Source of the DNA: a bacterium
Lineage (GTDB): Bacteria > Sysuimicrobiota > Sysuimicrobiia > Sysuimicrobiales > Humicultoraceae
Assembly (NCBI GenBank): GCA_031082185.1
Contig: JAVHLI010000012.1
Coordinates: 1-64,000, forward strand
Reading direction: 5' to 3'
Length of the DNA: 64,000 nucleotides
How positions within the stretch are numbered: the stretch's first letter is position 1; the number at the start of each line of letters is the position of its first letter. Made by a program: the position numbers and the translations under genes. Shown in pieces: positions 15,795 through 24,470 of this stretch. Under the pieces are notes generated by a model, which was not told the DNA's origin, searched no databases, and saw only the letters and a program-made list of their open reading frames with translations.

Positions 15795-17111
15795 ATGATC
15801 GTTATTGCGACCGGTGTCTCAGGCAGCGGAAGGCTCTCGGAAGCGGGCGGAGGGCCCGGTCACGTCGTGCGCATGATCGAGGAGGGTGCTGCGCGCATCA
15901 AGCAGGAGCAGCGCGAGGGCAGGTGGACCTCCCCCATCAAGCGGCTGCGCTACATCGACATGGGACGGCTGATGCTGGATCGGGCCCGCGATCTCGGCAT
16001 GGTCGTGCGCACCGAGACGATCCTCGACATGGCGCCTGAGGCGCTCCACGAGCTGCGGGCCATCGCGTTCACAGAGGTTGTCAACGACCCGACGCTGTGG
16101 GAGCCGGACCAGTGCACCATCCTGGTTACCCACGCCTGTTTCTGGTGGAAGGGCCGCCTGATCCCAGGGCTCGACACCCACTACCTCAAGCTGCTGTTCG
16201 ACGAGACCCGCCGCCGCACGCCCAGCCCGGAGGCGGCCGCCGTGCAGGAGCCGCTGCCCGGCCTGCGCCTGTCGCCGCCGGTCCAGCCGGAAGGCATCTT
16301 TTACGTGACGCAGGTGGACAGCGTCTACCAGATACAACGACGGCTCGAGGAGAGCGAACAGTGGCGCGGGCGCCTCAGACCCGGGGAGATCATCGCCTGG
16401 CAGGAACAGGAAGTGTTCATCTCCAAGATGCTCGCGGCCTACGAGCGGGTGCCGCACTTCCTGATAGCGCACGACGAGCCGACACAGACCTTCTTCGATC
16501 TCATCTGCTTTAAAAGACCTAGGGTCTACCTAGGCTATCCCATCACCAACCTGCGCCGGGAAGGGCAGGCGCAGTTGATAGAGATGGCGCGCGAGTTTGG
16601 GCAGCGGCTGCGCGAACACTTCGTGGTCTTCGACCCCCTCTCGGTCAAGGACGAGGAGGCAGCCGCGTTCTCCACGATCGGCGACGAGGAGTTCGAGCAG
16701 CAGTTCTCGGCCGAGCAGCGCGCCGAGATCCTGGCGTGGGCCGGATCGCTGGAGGCAGTGCGATCGTGGGGGAGGACGCTGGACGATCACACGCGGCTGC
16801 AGCTCGCGCGCGCCACGGTGGTTCGTGATCTTCGCCTGATTGATCAGTCGGACATGAACGTGGTGTTCTACCCTACCAGCCAGATGTCGTTTGGGGTTCT
16901 CTCGGAGATGATCCACGCGCACACGACAGGCAAGAAGGTCTACATCCTCTACCCCCACAAGAGCATGTCCCCGTTCATGGAGTTCTACGCGACCGGGGTG
17001 CGGACGCCGGCGCCGGGGGAGGCCGACCCCGCAACCCCGGACGAGATCGCCGCGTTCATGCACCGCGCAGGCGACGCGCTCCTAGCGGAACTGACGGCAG
17101 TGGGAAGCTAG
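15795..17111 (+). CDS. Fusion of an adenylate-kinase-like domain with a nucleoside deoxyribosyltransferase-like domain; function unknown
   Basis: The 438-residue protein is not a family I can name. Residues 1 to about 130 resemble archaeal-type adenylate kinase: VIATGVSGSG at the P-loop position, IDMGRLMLDRARDLG near 54, and ILVTHACFWWKGRLIPGLDT near 115. The P-loop lacks the Lys-Ser/Thr of an active Walker A. Residues about 244 to 425 look like a nucleoside 2-deoxyribosyltransferase fold: VYLGYPITNLRRE, then DQSDMNVVFYPTSQMSFGVL and a GKKVYILYP strand. The middle includes FYVTQVDSVYQIQRRLEES. TATACT at 15765-15770 may be its -10 box. It lies 28 nt before a TGS-domain GTPase gene. A nucleotide-sensing or nucleotide-cleaving role is possible but unproven. 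Confidence 0.55.
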   Translation: MIVIATGVSGSGRLSEAGGGPGHVVRMIEEGAARIKQEQREGRWTSPIKRLRYIDMGRLMLDRARDLGMVVRTETILDMAPEALHELRAIAFTEVVNDPTLWEPDQCTILVTHACFWWKGRLIPGLDTHYLKLLFDETRRRTPSPEAAAVQEPLPGLRLSPPVQPEGIFYVTQVDSVYQIQRRLEESEQWRGRLRPGEIIAWQEQEVFISKMLAAYERVPHFLIAHDEPTQTFFDLICFKRPRVYLGYPITNLRREGQAQLIEMAREFGQRLREHFVVFDPLSVKDEEAAAFSTIGDEEFEQQFSAEQRAEILAWAGSLEAVRSWGRTLDDHTRLQLARATVVRDLRLIDQSDMNVVFYPTSQMSFGVLSEMIHAHTTGKKVYILYPHKSMSPFMEFYATGVRTPAPGEADPATPDEIAAFMHRAGDALLAELTAVGS

Positions 17112-17139
17112 CGGCTCCGGCTCCGGACCGGGTACTACG

Positions 17140-18117
17140 ATGCCTGCCAACCTCACGCCCGACTACCGCGCCGCCGACCGGAAGTTCAAGGAGGCCACCA
17201 CTCCTCAGCAGAAGATGGCCGCGCTGGAGGAGATGCTTTCGACGATCCCCAAGCACAAGGGCACCGAGAAGATGCAGGCCGATCTCAAACGCCGCATCGC
17301 CAAGTTCCGCAGCGAATCCCAGCGCAAGAAAGGTGCGACCCGCAGCCGCCAGCTTTACCAGATCGAGCGCGAGGGCGCCGGGCAGATTGTGCTGATAGGC
17401 GCGCCTAACTCGGGCAAGTCTTCGCTTCTGGCCGCGCTGACCAACGCCGTTCCGGACATAGCCGCCTACCCATTCACGACCCGGGGGCCCCAGGCCGGGA
17501 TGGCGGTCTTCGAGAACGTGCAGATACAGTTGGTGGACCTGCCGCCGGTGAGCGAGGAGTTCGCGGAGGGATGGCTGTTCGGCCTCATCCGCGGTGCGGA
17601 CGGCGCGCTCGTGCTCGCGGACCTGGCAGACCAGGACCTTCCGGCCTCCACCGAGCAGGTCCTGGCGCTGCTGGCCGCCGCGACCATCACCTTGATCCCA
17701 CCCGGCACCTCCGGTGCGGCCAACGAGGTGCCGGCGCTGTTCGTCGCGACCAAGCTCGATGCCCCCGGCGCCGCGGAGGTCCTCGAGGTGTTCCGGGAGT
17801 TCTACGGCGGTCGTCTTCCAGTGCTGCCCGTTTCAGCCGAGCAGGACGTCAACCTGGCGGAACTGCGCCTGACGATGTTTTCGATGCTGGGCATCATCAG
17901 GGTGTACAGTAAGAAGCCGGGCAAGAAGCCCGACCTGGAAGTCCCCTATGTCCTGCGGCGAGGCACTACGGTAATCGAGGCCGCGGCGGTGGTCCACAAG
18001 GACTTCGCCCAGGGCCTGCGCTTCGCTCGCCTGTGGCGCAAAGGACACCTGGACGGGCAGATGATCGGACGCGAACATCCCCTGGAAGACGGCGACGTCC
18101 TGGAGCTACACGCCTAG
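17140..18117 (+). CDS. DRG/Obg-like GTPase with C-terminal TGS domain
   Basis: The 325-residue protein has a helical N terminus (1-75), a P-loop GAPNSGKSS at about 87-95, a G2-like YPFTTRGPQAGM, a G3 region reading VDLPPV (the usual DxxG glycine is missing), G4 TKLD near 204 and a TGS domain from about 265 (EVPYVLRRGTTVIEAAAVVH) to the end. This is the arrangement of DRG-type GTPases, which associate with ribosomes or RNA. The altered G3 hints at unusual or slow hydrolysis. It probably shares a transcript with the upstream kinase-like fusion gene. Confidence 0.8.
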   Translation: MPANLTPDYRAADRKFKEATTPQQKMAALEEMLSTIPKHKGTEKMQADLKRRIAKFRSESQRKKGATRSRQLYQIEREGAGQIVLIGAPNSGKSSLLAALTNAVPDIAAYPFTTRGPQAGMAVFENVQIQLVDLPPVSEEFAEGWLFGLIRGADGALVLADLADQDLPASTEQVLALLAAATITLIPPGTSGAANEVPALFVATKLDAPGAAEVLEVFREFYGGRLPVLPVSAEQDVNLAELRLTMFSMLGIIRVYSKKPGKKPDLEVPYVLRRGTTVIEAAAVVHKDFAQGLRFARLWRKGHLDGQMIGREHPLEDGDVLELHA

Positions 18118-18126
18118 GGCCGCGGA

Positions 18127-18753
18127 TCAGGGAATCGCGGAGCGGACCCGCTGGATCAGCACCAGGATCATACCGGCAGAGAGCCCGATCATTGCCAGGG
18201 AAGCTCCTCCCATGAGCATCCCGGCGGCCATGAACACCGCGTCCCGGTTGAGGAGTCCCATCCCGATCAGCATCACCGAGAAGGCCGGCGCCGTGTTCAG
18301 GAAGGGCAGCGGGCTCAGGAGTAGTAACCCCATCAGGAACACCATGGCACCGGCCAGCCGGAGAACAACCCCCTCGCGGAGCCAGAGGCCCCTTGGTCTC
18401 GAGAGTCGCTCCGCGGCGCGTATCAGCGGGACCCCCCTACGGCGCAGCATCTCGGTAGTCTTCCGACTGAGCACCCAATCCCTGAATCGGTGAGGCAGCC
18501 AGGGGTGTCGGGAGCCGGACAGCATCTGTACGGCGAACGCCGCATAGATCGGGCCGACGATCGTGGAAGACCCGGGCGGCAGGATCGGAATCAACATCGG
18601 CAGGCCGAGCACGAACAGAAGAACCCCAAAGCCCCGCTCGGCGGTCCGGTCCACCAGCTCTCCCAGGTGCAGGGGATGCGTCCCCGCACTTTCGAGTATC
18701 GCTTCAAGAACCGTTGAGAGAGGGGTCTCTATCTTGTTATCGTTCAATCCCAT
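18127..18753 (-). CDS. ExoD-family membrane protein
   Basis: The protein of 208 residues from ATG 18753 (228 from an earlier start at 18813) resembles ExoD, a membrane protein linked to exopolysaccharide synthesis in rhizobia. Seen are LGELVDRTAERGFGVLLFVL, then LPMLIPILPPGSSTIVGPIY, the central VLSRKTTEMLRRRGVP and the C-terminal membrane stretch PLPFLNTAPAFSVMLIGMGL. About four to five membrane segments are likely. Its mechanism is unknown in the family. It converges on the GTPase gene. Confidence 0.8.
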   Translation of the reverse strand: MGLNDNKIETPLSTVLEAILESAGTHPLHLGELVDRTAERGFGVLLFVLGLPMLIPILPPGSSTIVGPIYAAFAVQMLSGSRHPWLPHRFRDWVLSRKTTEMLRRRGVPLIRAAERLSRPRGLWLREGVVLRLAGAMVFLMGLLLLSPLPFLNTAPAFSVMLIGMGLLNRDAVFMAAGMLMGGASLAMIGLSAGMILVLIQRVRSAIP

Positions 18754-18843
18754 GGCACCCACGCATCCGATGGCTGCCACAATAGTACGGCGCGCCCCGG
18801 AGGTTCCCTCCATTGGGCGCGCCCGGTCGGTAAAATTGCGGCT

Positions 18844-19275
18844 CTACGGAGAGCTCGCCGGCCCTACTATGAACGCACCGGTCATGCCCTGTGCCGCGTG
18901 AGCGAACAGACTGCAGATGTACGCGAACGATCCGCGCCCCTTGGCCACGAACTCGACCTCGGCCCGCTTGCCGGCATCTACGAAGATACGCTTGCGGCCC
19001 TCGCTGACGCTCTCGCGGCCGTCCCCGCGGATGGTCAGGGGGATGTCGAGCAGGTAGGCCGCGGCCAGATCGTGCGCGCGTCCGGACTGGTCGGCGTTGA
19101 TGAGCCGCAGGACGACGGTGTCGCCTTCCTGAAACCGGATCAGGTTCGGCTCGAACTTGAACGATGTCATCGTGATCTCAACGACCTTGCGCGTTGCCTG
19201 CGCGGGTGCCGCGGTCGGCACCAACAGCATCGCCACAATCACCAGCAGACCAAGCAACCGCAACCTGCGTATCAT
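18844..19275 (-). CDS. Secreted cupredoxin-like copper protein
   Basis: The 143-residue protein has a signal peptide (about 1-25, cleavage after PAQA or close to it) and one cupredoxin domain. The likely type 1 copper ligands are His68, Cys121, His126 and Met131, in the typical C-x4-H-x4-M spacing. FKFEPNLIRFQEGDTVVLRL is the characteristic early strand pair. It probably carries electrons or binds copper outside the membrane. A strong ribosome site GGAGGAG precedes the ATG. It is divergent from the GAF-protein gene. Confidence 0.88.
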   Translation of the reverse strand: MIRRLRLLGLLVIVAMLLVPTAAPAQATRKVVEITMTSFKFEPNLIRFQEGDTVVLRLINADQSGRAHDLAAAYLLDIPLTIRGDGRESVSEGRKRIFVDAGKRAEVEFVAKGRGSFAYICSLFAHAAQGMTGAFIVGPASSP

Positions 19276-19398
19276 AGTGTCTCCTCCACGGGCAGGCCCT
19301 CAGGAAGATCAGGCCATCCTGTTGAGGGGAACGCGCGGCGCCCCGAGGGCTATTCCCGGCGCTATAATGTCGGGAGACCGCCACTGGAGGAGGTAGGA

Positions 19399-19842
19399 AT
19401 GGATTTCGATCGAGCCCTAGATGAGGTGCGTGCGCTGGCCGTTCAGGGAGACGCTGCCGGGATCGTGGATTTCCTGCACGAGCGGTTCCCCCACTACTCA
19501 TGGGTGGGGATCTACTGGGTTGACGGGAATGACCTGGTGCTGGGCCCCTGGAAGGGTCCGCAGGCAACGGAGCACACGCGCATCCCGATCGGGACCGGTG
19601 TGTGCGGCGCCGCGGCTCGGTCGGGGCAGACCGAGATCGTGCCGGACGTCAGCCAGGATTCCCGCTACCTGGCCTGCTTCGCGCACACCCGCTCGGAGAT
19701 CGTGGTTCCGATCTTCGCATACGGCCGCGTCGTCGGAGAGATTGACATTGACGGTGACCAGATCAACGCGTTCTCAAAGGGAGATCAGCGGTTTCTGGAG
19801 GGAGTGGCCGAGCTGCTGGCGCCGCTGGCGCCGGGCTCCTAG
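19399..19842 (+). CDS. GAF-domain protein resembling free methionine-(R)-sulfoxide reductase
   Basis: The 148-residue single GAF domain has the fRMsr-type sequence IPIGTGVCGAAARSGQTEI and ACFAHTRSEIVVPIF. Cys69 and Cys93 are 24 residues apart, matching two of the three conserved cysteines of fRMsr; the third (10 residues before Cys69) is absent. It may reduce free Met-R-sulfoxide or be a small redox sensor. The start ATG 19399 follows GGAGGAGGTAGGA. TATAAT at 19363-19368 is a likely -10 box although no -35 was found. Confidence 0.75.
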   Translation: MDFDRALDEVRALAVQGDAAGIVDFLHERFPHYSWVGIYWVDGNDLVLGPWKGPQATEHTRIPIGTGVCGAAARSGQTEIVPDVSQDSRYLACFAHTRSEIVVPIFAYGRVVGEIDIDGDQINAFSKGDQRFLEGVAELLAPLAPGS

Positions 19843-20699
19843 GGAGCCACGATCCGGTTTCGCAGAGTTCCGATCCCTTCTATCTCTGCTTCAACCACGT
19901 CACCCACCTGGAGCCAGACCGGCGGCGTGCGTCCCATGGCCACGCCTTCCGGCGTGCCCGTGGCCAGGATGTCGCCGGGCTCGAGGGTCATTCCCGCCGA
20001 CAGCGCCGCGATGAGTCGGGCCACGGAGAAGATCATGCCGGCCGTGGACGCATCCTGCCGCACCTCGCCGTTGACGCGCATCCGCAGGCGCAGGTTCTGG
20101 GGGTTGGGGATCGCGGAGCGGTGGACGACCGCCGGACCCATGGGTGCGAAACTGTCCAGGGACTTGCCCTTGAACCACTGTTGGTGCCGGCGTTGCAGGT
20201 CGCGCGCGGTGACGTCGTTCATGATCGTGTAGCCGAACACGTGGCCGAGCGCGCGTTCGACCGGAATGTCGCGCCCGCGTTTTCCAATGACCACGGCCAG
20301 CTCGACCTCGTAATCCAGCTGTTGGGTTGCGGCGTGGTGCACGACCGGCGCTTCGGGTCCCACGACGCACGTGGGCGGCTTGGTGAAGAACACCGGTACC
20401 TCCGGGATCGGGCTCCCGCTTTCCCTGGCATGCTCCGCGTAGTTGCGGCCCACGCAGAAGATGTTCTTCCGGGGGCGCGGGATCGGCGCAAGGAGGCGCG
20501 CCCCATCCAGCGGGATTACATCGCCGTGCTTCCGGCGCGCCTGCATCCGGCGTCGGCCCTGGGCCAGGGCCGCGCGCGCGGGGACCAGGCTGCCGCGCTC
20601 GATGAACGACAGAAGGTCGTCTCCGAACAGGTGGACGTGCTCCCCGTCCACTACCCCCAATCTGGGCCGTCCGCCCCAGCGCACCGTTACAAATCGCAC
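19839..20699 (-). CDS. Fumarylacetoacetate hydrolase family protein
   Basis: The 286-residue protein has an N-terminal 70-residue region and the FAH catalytic domain: KNIFCVGRNYAEHARESG near residue 78, VFFTKPPTCVVGPEAPV, the metal-binding DYEVELAVVIGKRGRDIP near 128, then FGYTIMNDVTARDLQRRHQQ and ILATGTPEGVAMGR near the end. Family members hydrolyse or decarboxylate acylpyruvates and related oxo acids. The gene starts inside the 3' end of the ThyX-like gene (13-nt overlap), so they are probably co-transcribed. The exact substrate is unknown. Confidence 0.9.
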   Translation of the reverse strand: MRFVTVRWGGRPRLGVVDGEHVHLFGDDLLSFIERGSLVPARAALAQGRRRMQARRKHGDVIPLDGARLLAPIPRPRKNIFCVGRNYAEHARESGSPIPEVPVFFTKPPTCVVGPEAPVVHHAATQQLDYEVELAVVIGKRGRDIPVERALGHVFGYTIMNDVTARDLQRRHQQWFKGKSLDSFAPMGPAVVHRSAIPNPQNLRLRMRVNGEVRQDASTAGMIFSVARLIAALSAGMTLEPGDILATGTPEGVAMGRTPPVWLQVGDVVEAEIEGIGTLRNRIVAP

Positions 20700-22225
20700 G
20701 GCCCACCTCCCTGCTCCAAACCGCCCGCGGCCGAGATCTCCGAGAAGAACCTCGCCTCCAGAGTTGCCGCCTCGGGCGCGTCGTAACCAAACCGGACGTG
20801 CGCCACCAGGTCCGGATGAACCGCACGCACGGCCTCATAGATCAACAGCGCTACGCGCCGGTAGGAGAAGTGGCCGGCCTCGCGGGCGCGCAGCGGCACG
20901 AGACTGTAGAACTCGCGCAGGTTCATCGTTGCAAGGAAGCGCCTGTTGTGGGCGTTGGTTACCAGATACGCCGCCTCGCTGGGGAAATCGCGCGCGACCC
21001 CACGGTATGCGTCGGTAGCCTGCTCCACGGCGTCGCGATAGCGCCGCCCGAATCCGGCCTCATCCATCGCACGCGGGACCGCGTATCCCAGTTCCACCGT
21101 GGGCGCCTGCGGGCTCTGCGTCATCATGCGGTGCCGCTTGAGATCGAAGTACGCGCCCTGGTCGCACACTATGTCAAAGGTGTAGGTCGTGTGCTCGATC
21201 TCGCGGATCGGCGCGTCGTGGCGGCCCAGGCGCCCAAGGGCCTGCTCGATCACCGCGCGCCGCTCGGGTGCGCTCATGGCGCAGGCCCGTGCCCAGGCCT
21301 CGGCATACGCCGACCTGCCGTGGCGGTAGAGGCACGCGGCCACAACCCTCGCCTCCGCGTCACGGTCATGGTGAACCATGCGGACTCCGGCAGGTGGGTC
21401 TACTCCTTGGCTCCCTGCGGCGACATCCAGCGCGGCTGCTTCCTGTTCGGCGACCGACCGCGCCGTGGCCTCCAGCGCGGCGGCCGTCTCAGCGAGGTAC
21501 GCGCTGGGGCCCGCGTACTTGACCAGCGTAGGCACCTCGGCACAAGCGACCCGCTTGATCTCAGCGCCGACGGCCCGAACCTCGTCGAGGGGGTGTGAGA
21601 GCATCTTCGTGATCGCGTGCTCCAGCGCCCTTGCGTTGGCGGTCATGCCGACGTTCGCGACTGTGGCGCAGGGCAGCAGGAACCGGCAGACGTCAATGTA
21701 CCTGGAGCGGATGCGCGCCTCGTAGGCGGATGCGGGCTCTTCGGCGCCACGCGGATGACGGGCCTCCATGACTTCCCGGACCGGGTCAAGACTCTCCTGG
21801 TAGACCCGGAAGAGACCGCGGCAGGTCGCTTCGTACAGCTCCGCGTGCGGAGACGCCGCGATAGCCGGAGGTAAGAAGAACGCATCAAAGATCTGATACC
21901 GGGTGGACTTCTCCGTGTAGGAGCAGAGCCGGTTGCTCTCCAGGCTCTCGATGGCAAGCCGCGACAGGTTCTCCAGCGCCAAGTGCAGGACCGCGTGCTC
22001 GGCAACCGAGGCATGGCCGTAGCCGACGACCCACTTCTCGTGGAACTCGCTGGAGCGTTCTTCGGTCAACTCCTCCGCGATCTCGCGGAACGGTCTGGGG
22101 CTGCGGGAGGTCTTGGCGAACGCGACCGCAATGACCTCGGGGGGAAGGAGCCTAGGGCTAAGGAGGTATATTTCGCGTCGGCGCAGCGATGGAGAGCCAT
22201 CTACGGAGGCGAACTGAAGATGCAC
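20687..22225 (-). CDS. Double-domain ThyX-like (FAD-dependent thymidylate synthase family) protein
   Basis: The 512-residue protein consists of two ThyX-like domains, about 15-245 and 265-505. The first has GYGHASVAEHAVLHLALEN and SNRLCSYTEKSTRYQ, a variant of the ThyX RHRxxSxxxxSxRY signature without the RHR. The second has FDLKRHRMMTQSPQAP, which keeps RHR but loses the rest, and FYSLVPLRAREAGHFSYRRV. A canonical active site therefore may be split between domains or absent. ATG 22225 is the only nearby start; family similarity begins at REIYLLSPRLLPPE. Thymidylate synthesis is possible but not assured. Confidence 0.7.
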   Translation of the reverse strand: MHLQFASVDGSPSLRRREIYLLSPRLLPPEVIAVAFAKTSRSPRPFREIAEELTEERSSEFHEKWVVGYGHASVAEHAVLHLALENLSRLAIESLESNRLCSYTEKSTRYQIFDAFFLPPAIAASPHAELYEATCRGLFRVYQESLDPVREVMEARHPRGAEEPASAYEARIRSRYIDVCRFLLPCATVANVGMTANARALEHAITKMLSHPLDEVRAVGAEIKRVACAEVPTLVKYAGPSAYLAETAAALEATARSVAEQEAAALDVAAGSQGVDPPAGVRMVHHDRDAEARVVAACLYRHGRSAYAEAWARACAMSAPERRAVIEQALGRLGRHDAPIREIEHTTYTFDIVCDQGAYFDLKRHRMMTQSPQAPTVELGYAVPRAMDEAGFGRRYRDAVEQATDAYRGVARDFPSEAAYLVTNAHNRRFLATMNLREFYSLVPLRAREAGHFSYRRVALLIYEAVRAVHPDLVAHVRFGYDAPEAATLEARFFSEISAAGGLEQGGGPCDL

Positions 22226-22376
22226 GGCCTTCCCCCCAGGGTCTCGGGGTTATTCCCTGTACCGGGCTGAACTCCTGCCGGCGCACACAACATGTTGGGA
22301 TCCGGGCGCGGCCCACCACCAGATCTCGTGGGGCCCCCAGGGAGGAGAGCGCCTCTCCGGCATCCAACAGCACGGT

Positions 22377-22976
22377 GTGGATACCCTGGTACTGCTGCGA
22401 TCTCGCCTGCGGACCGCGGTCCCGCGCGACCTTCCGAGCGACTCCCCGCCGAGCTCTTTTCGCCGCGCCGCGGTGCTGGTGCCGTTGTTCGAGTCCGGTG
22501 GCGCCGCGTACCTGCTCCTGACGAAGCGGACCGAGAAGGTTGAGTATCACAAGGGCCAGATATCGTTCCCCGGCGGCCGTCAGGAAGACGGCGACGCAGA
22601 TCTGCTCGAGACCGCGCTGCGCGAGACGCACGAGGAGATTGGTCTCGCGCCGTCGGCGGTCGAGGTTTGGGGTCGCCTGGACGAGATCGAGGTCATCGCG
22701 TCAGGGTTCGCGGTCACCCCGTTCGTAGGCCTGGTTCCCCCGCCCGTGGGCCTGAGGCCAAACCCCGACGAGATCGCCGAGATCGTGGCCGTGCCGCTTG
22801 CCTCCTTTCTCGATCCGGCCAACCTGCGGGTGGAGCACGTCTTACGCGAGGGCAGGTCGGTCGAGCTGGTATACTACGAGAATATTCCCCACCTGGTGTG
22901 GGGAGCGACCGCACGTATTATCAAAGGGTTGGTGGAGTTGCTGGCCCCAGAGTCGCCGCCTGGAGGTGAACGATAG
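22377..22976 (+). CDS. Nudix hydrolase, CoA pyrophosphatase type
   Basis: The 199-residue protein carries the CoA-pyrophosphatase signature LLTKRTEKVEYHKGQISFPG (residues about 48-67) directly before the Nudix box, which reads GGRQEDGDADLLETALRETH followed by EEIGL and keeps the REx2EE catalytic core. NudL-type enzymes split CoA into phosphopantetheine and ADP. GTG 22377 is used. It lies just upstream of the nuo promoter and is divergent from the ThyX-like gene. Confidence 0.9.
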   Translation: MDTLVLLRSRLRTAVPRDLPSDSPPSSFRRAAVLVPLFESGGAAYLLLTKRTEKVEYHKGQISFPGGRQEDGDADLLETALRETHEEIGLAPSAVEVWGRLDEIEVIASGFAVTPFVGLVPPPVGLRPNPDEIAEIVAVPLASFLDPANLRVEHVLREGRSVELVYYENIPHLVWGATARIIKGLVELLAPESPPGGER

Positions 22977-22993
22977 ACCGCCGACGCCCGTCT

Positions 22994-23022
22994 TTGACAC
23001 CCTGGTGGTTCCTTGCCATGAT
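22994..23022 (+). promoter_or_regulatory. Promoter of the nuo operon
   Basis: A consensus TTGACA at 22994-22999 is followed after 17 nt by CATGAT (23017-23022), four of six matches to TATAAT. The expected transcript start is near 23030, about 19 nt before the first possible nuoA start codon. Confidence 0.6.
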
Positions 23023-23048
23023 ACGCGCGAGTTTGCACCGCAAGCGGG

Positions 23049-23432
23049 ATGTGGTTTCGTGCACCTGGCGGTGACCCCTTGCTAGACTACATTCCCATCC
23101 TCGTTCACCTCGTAATCGTAGTCGTATTGACCGCGACGCTGCCGGTGATCCACGCCATCCTGGGCGGCAGCCGTCCCACCCCTCCCAAGATGGAACCCTA
23201 CGAGTCGGGAGTCTGGACGATAGGGTCCACCCGCGAGCGCGTGCCCGTCCGCTACTACCTGATAGCTATGCTGTTCATACTGTTCGACATAGAGATAATC
23301 TTCTTGTTCCCGTGGGCCGTGGTGTACCGTCGCCTTGGGACCTTTGGCCTCATCGAGATGCTGGTGTTCGTCGCTGTGTTGGGTTCCGGGCTGGTCTACG
23401 CGTGGAAGCGCGGAGCCCTGGAGTGGGAGTGA
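23049..23432 (+). CDS. nuoA: NADH-quinone oxidoreductase subunit A
   Basis: The 127-residue subunit has three membrane helices and the NuoA signature [19 protein letters not shown] followed by [20 protein letters not shown]. It is part of the membrane arm near the quinone cavity of complex I. ATG 23049 is taken; a TTG at 23079 ([11 protein letters not shown]) would give a protein closer to the family length and cannot be excluded. It is the first gene of the 14-gene operon. Confidence 0.94.
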   Translation: MWFRAPGGDPLLDYIPILVHLVIVVVLTATLPVIHAILGGSRPTPPKMEPYESGVWTIGSTRERVPVRYYLIAMLFILFDIEIIFLFPWAVVYRRLGTFGLIEMLVFVAVLGSGLVYAWKRGALEWE

Positions 23433-23439
23433 GGACAAA

Positions 23440-23931
23440 GTGAGCCCCTGGAGCGCTGAGCGCGAAGGGGCCGGACCCGAGCGGCGCGTGCTCACCACGA
23501 CGGTCGAGCGCATGGTCGCCTGGGCGCGAAAGAGCAGCGTCTGGCCCGCATCGTTCGGGCTGGCCTGCTGCGCGATCGAGATGATGAGCACCGCGGCCGC
23601 GCGGTTTGACCTGGCGCGGTTCGGCAGCGAGTTGTTTCGCGCCTCGCCGCGGCAGGCCGATCTCATGATCGTCTCCGGCCGCGTCTCACAGAAGATGGCT
23701 CCTGTTCTCCGGCACATCTACGACCAGATGCTCGATCCGAAGTGGGTCATCGCCATGGGCGACTGCGCCTCGTGCGGCGGCGTTTTCAACAACTACGCCC
23801 TGGTGCAGGGCGTGGACAAGATCGTGCCGGTGGACGTGTACGTGGCAGGCTGCCCGCCCTGCCCGGAGGCACTCATGCACGGGTTCCTCATGCTGCGGGA
23901 GAAGATCGGCGCCACCGGTGGCCGGCGTTGA
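23440..23931 (+). CDS. nuoB: NADH-quinone oxidoreductase subunit B
   Basis: The 163-residue subunit binds the terminal [4Fe-4S] cluster N2 with Cys43, Cys44, Cys109 and Cys138, in the same spacing as the E. coli protein (65 and 29 residues between ligands). Motifs are [28 protein letters not shown] and [13 protein letters not shown] 23440 is 7 nt after nuoA. N2 hands electrons to quinone at the B/D interface. Confidence 0.97.
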   Translation: MSPWSAEREGAGPERRVLTTTVERMVAWARKSSVWPASFGLACCAIEMMSTAAARFDLARFGSELFRASPRQADLMIVSGRVSQKMAPVLRHIYDQMLDPKWVIAMGDCASCGGVFNNYALVQGVDKIVPVDVYVAGCPPCPEALMHGFLMLREKIGATGGRR

Positions 23932-24455
23932 GCAGCGCAGGGGCGCTCGTCGCGCTGCTCCGGGAAAGGCTTCCCGAACTCGAGCTCGAGGTCGTTGAGT
24001 TCCGTGGCGAGGTGACCTTTGTCGTCCCGGAGGCGCGGGTCTCTGAGGCGCTCCGAGTACTGCGCGATGCTCCGGGTTGGACTCCTGTTCTTACGGACCT
24101 CACCGCGATTGACCGGTTCCCCTCCGAACCGCGCTTCGAGGTGGTGTACCTGCTGACCGGGTACGCGCCGCCGGTGCGCCTGCGGGTCAAGGCTCGCCTG
24201 CCGGGCGAGGCGCCGGTGATCGCCAGCGTGACCGGCCTGTGGCCGGGAGCAAACTGGCTGGAGCGTGAGGTGTACGACATGTTCGGCATCCGGTTCGAAG
24301 GTCACCCGGACCTAACGCGCATCCTGATGCCCGACGAATGGGAGGGCCATCCTCTCCGCAAGGACTTCCCTCTTACCGAGGAACCGGTGCAGTTTTACGG
24401 CCACACGCCGAAGGTGCCCAGCACCATCATTCCAAAGTCGCCGCCGCGGCGCTAG
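23928..24455 (+). CDS. nuoC: NADH-quinone oxidoreductase subunit C
   Basis: The 175-residue hydrophilic subunit is marked by [20 protein letters not shown] and the C-terminal [14 protein letters not shown], both diagnostic of NuoC. The start is TTG 23928, overlapping the nuoB stop by 4 nt; no ATG lies close by, and family similarity begins a few residues after it. NuoC is separate from NuoD here, unlike the fused form of E. coli. Confidence 0.95.
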   Translation: MSSAGALVALLRERLPELELEVVEFRGEVTFVVPEARVSEALRVLRDAPGWTPVLTDLTAIDRFPSEPRFEVVYLLTGYAPPVRLRVKARLPGEAPVIASVTGLWPGANWLEREVYDMFGIRFEGHPDLTRILMPDEWEGHPLRKDFPLTEEPVQFYGHTPKVPSTIIPKSPPRR

Positions 24456-24470
24456 GACTGCGAGCGCACG

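Noticed and set aside
19340-19368. Full promoter for the GAF-protein gene
   Set aside because: TATAAT is present at 19363-19368 but no -35 hexamer lies at a suitable distance, so only the -10 box is mentioned.
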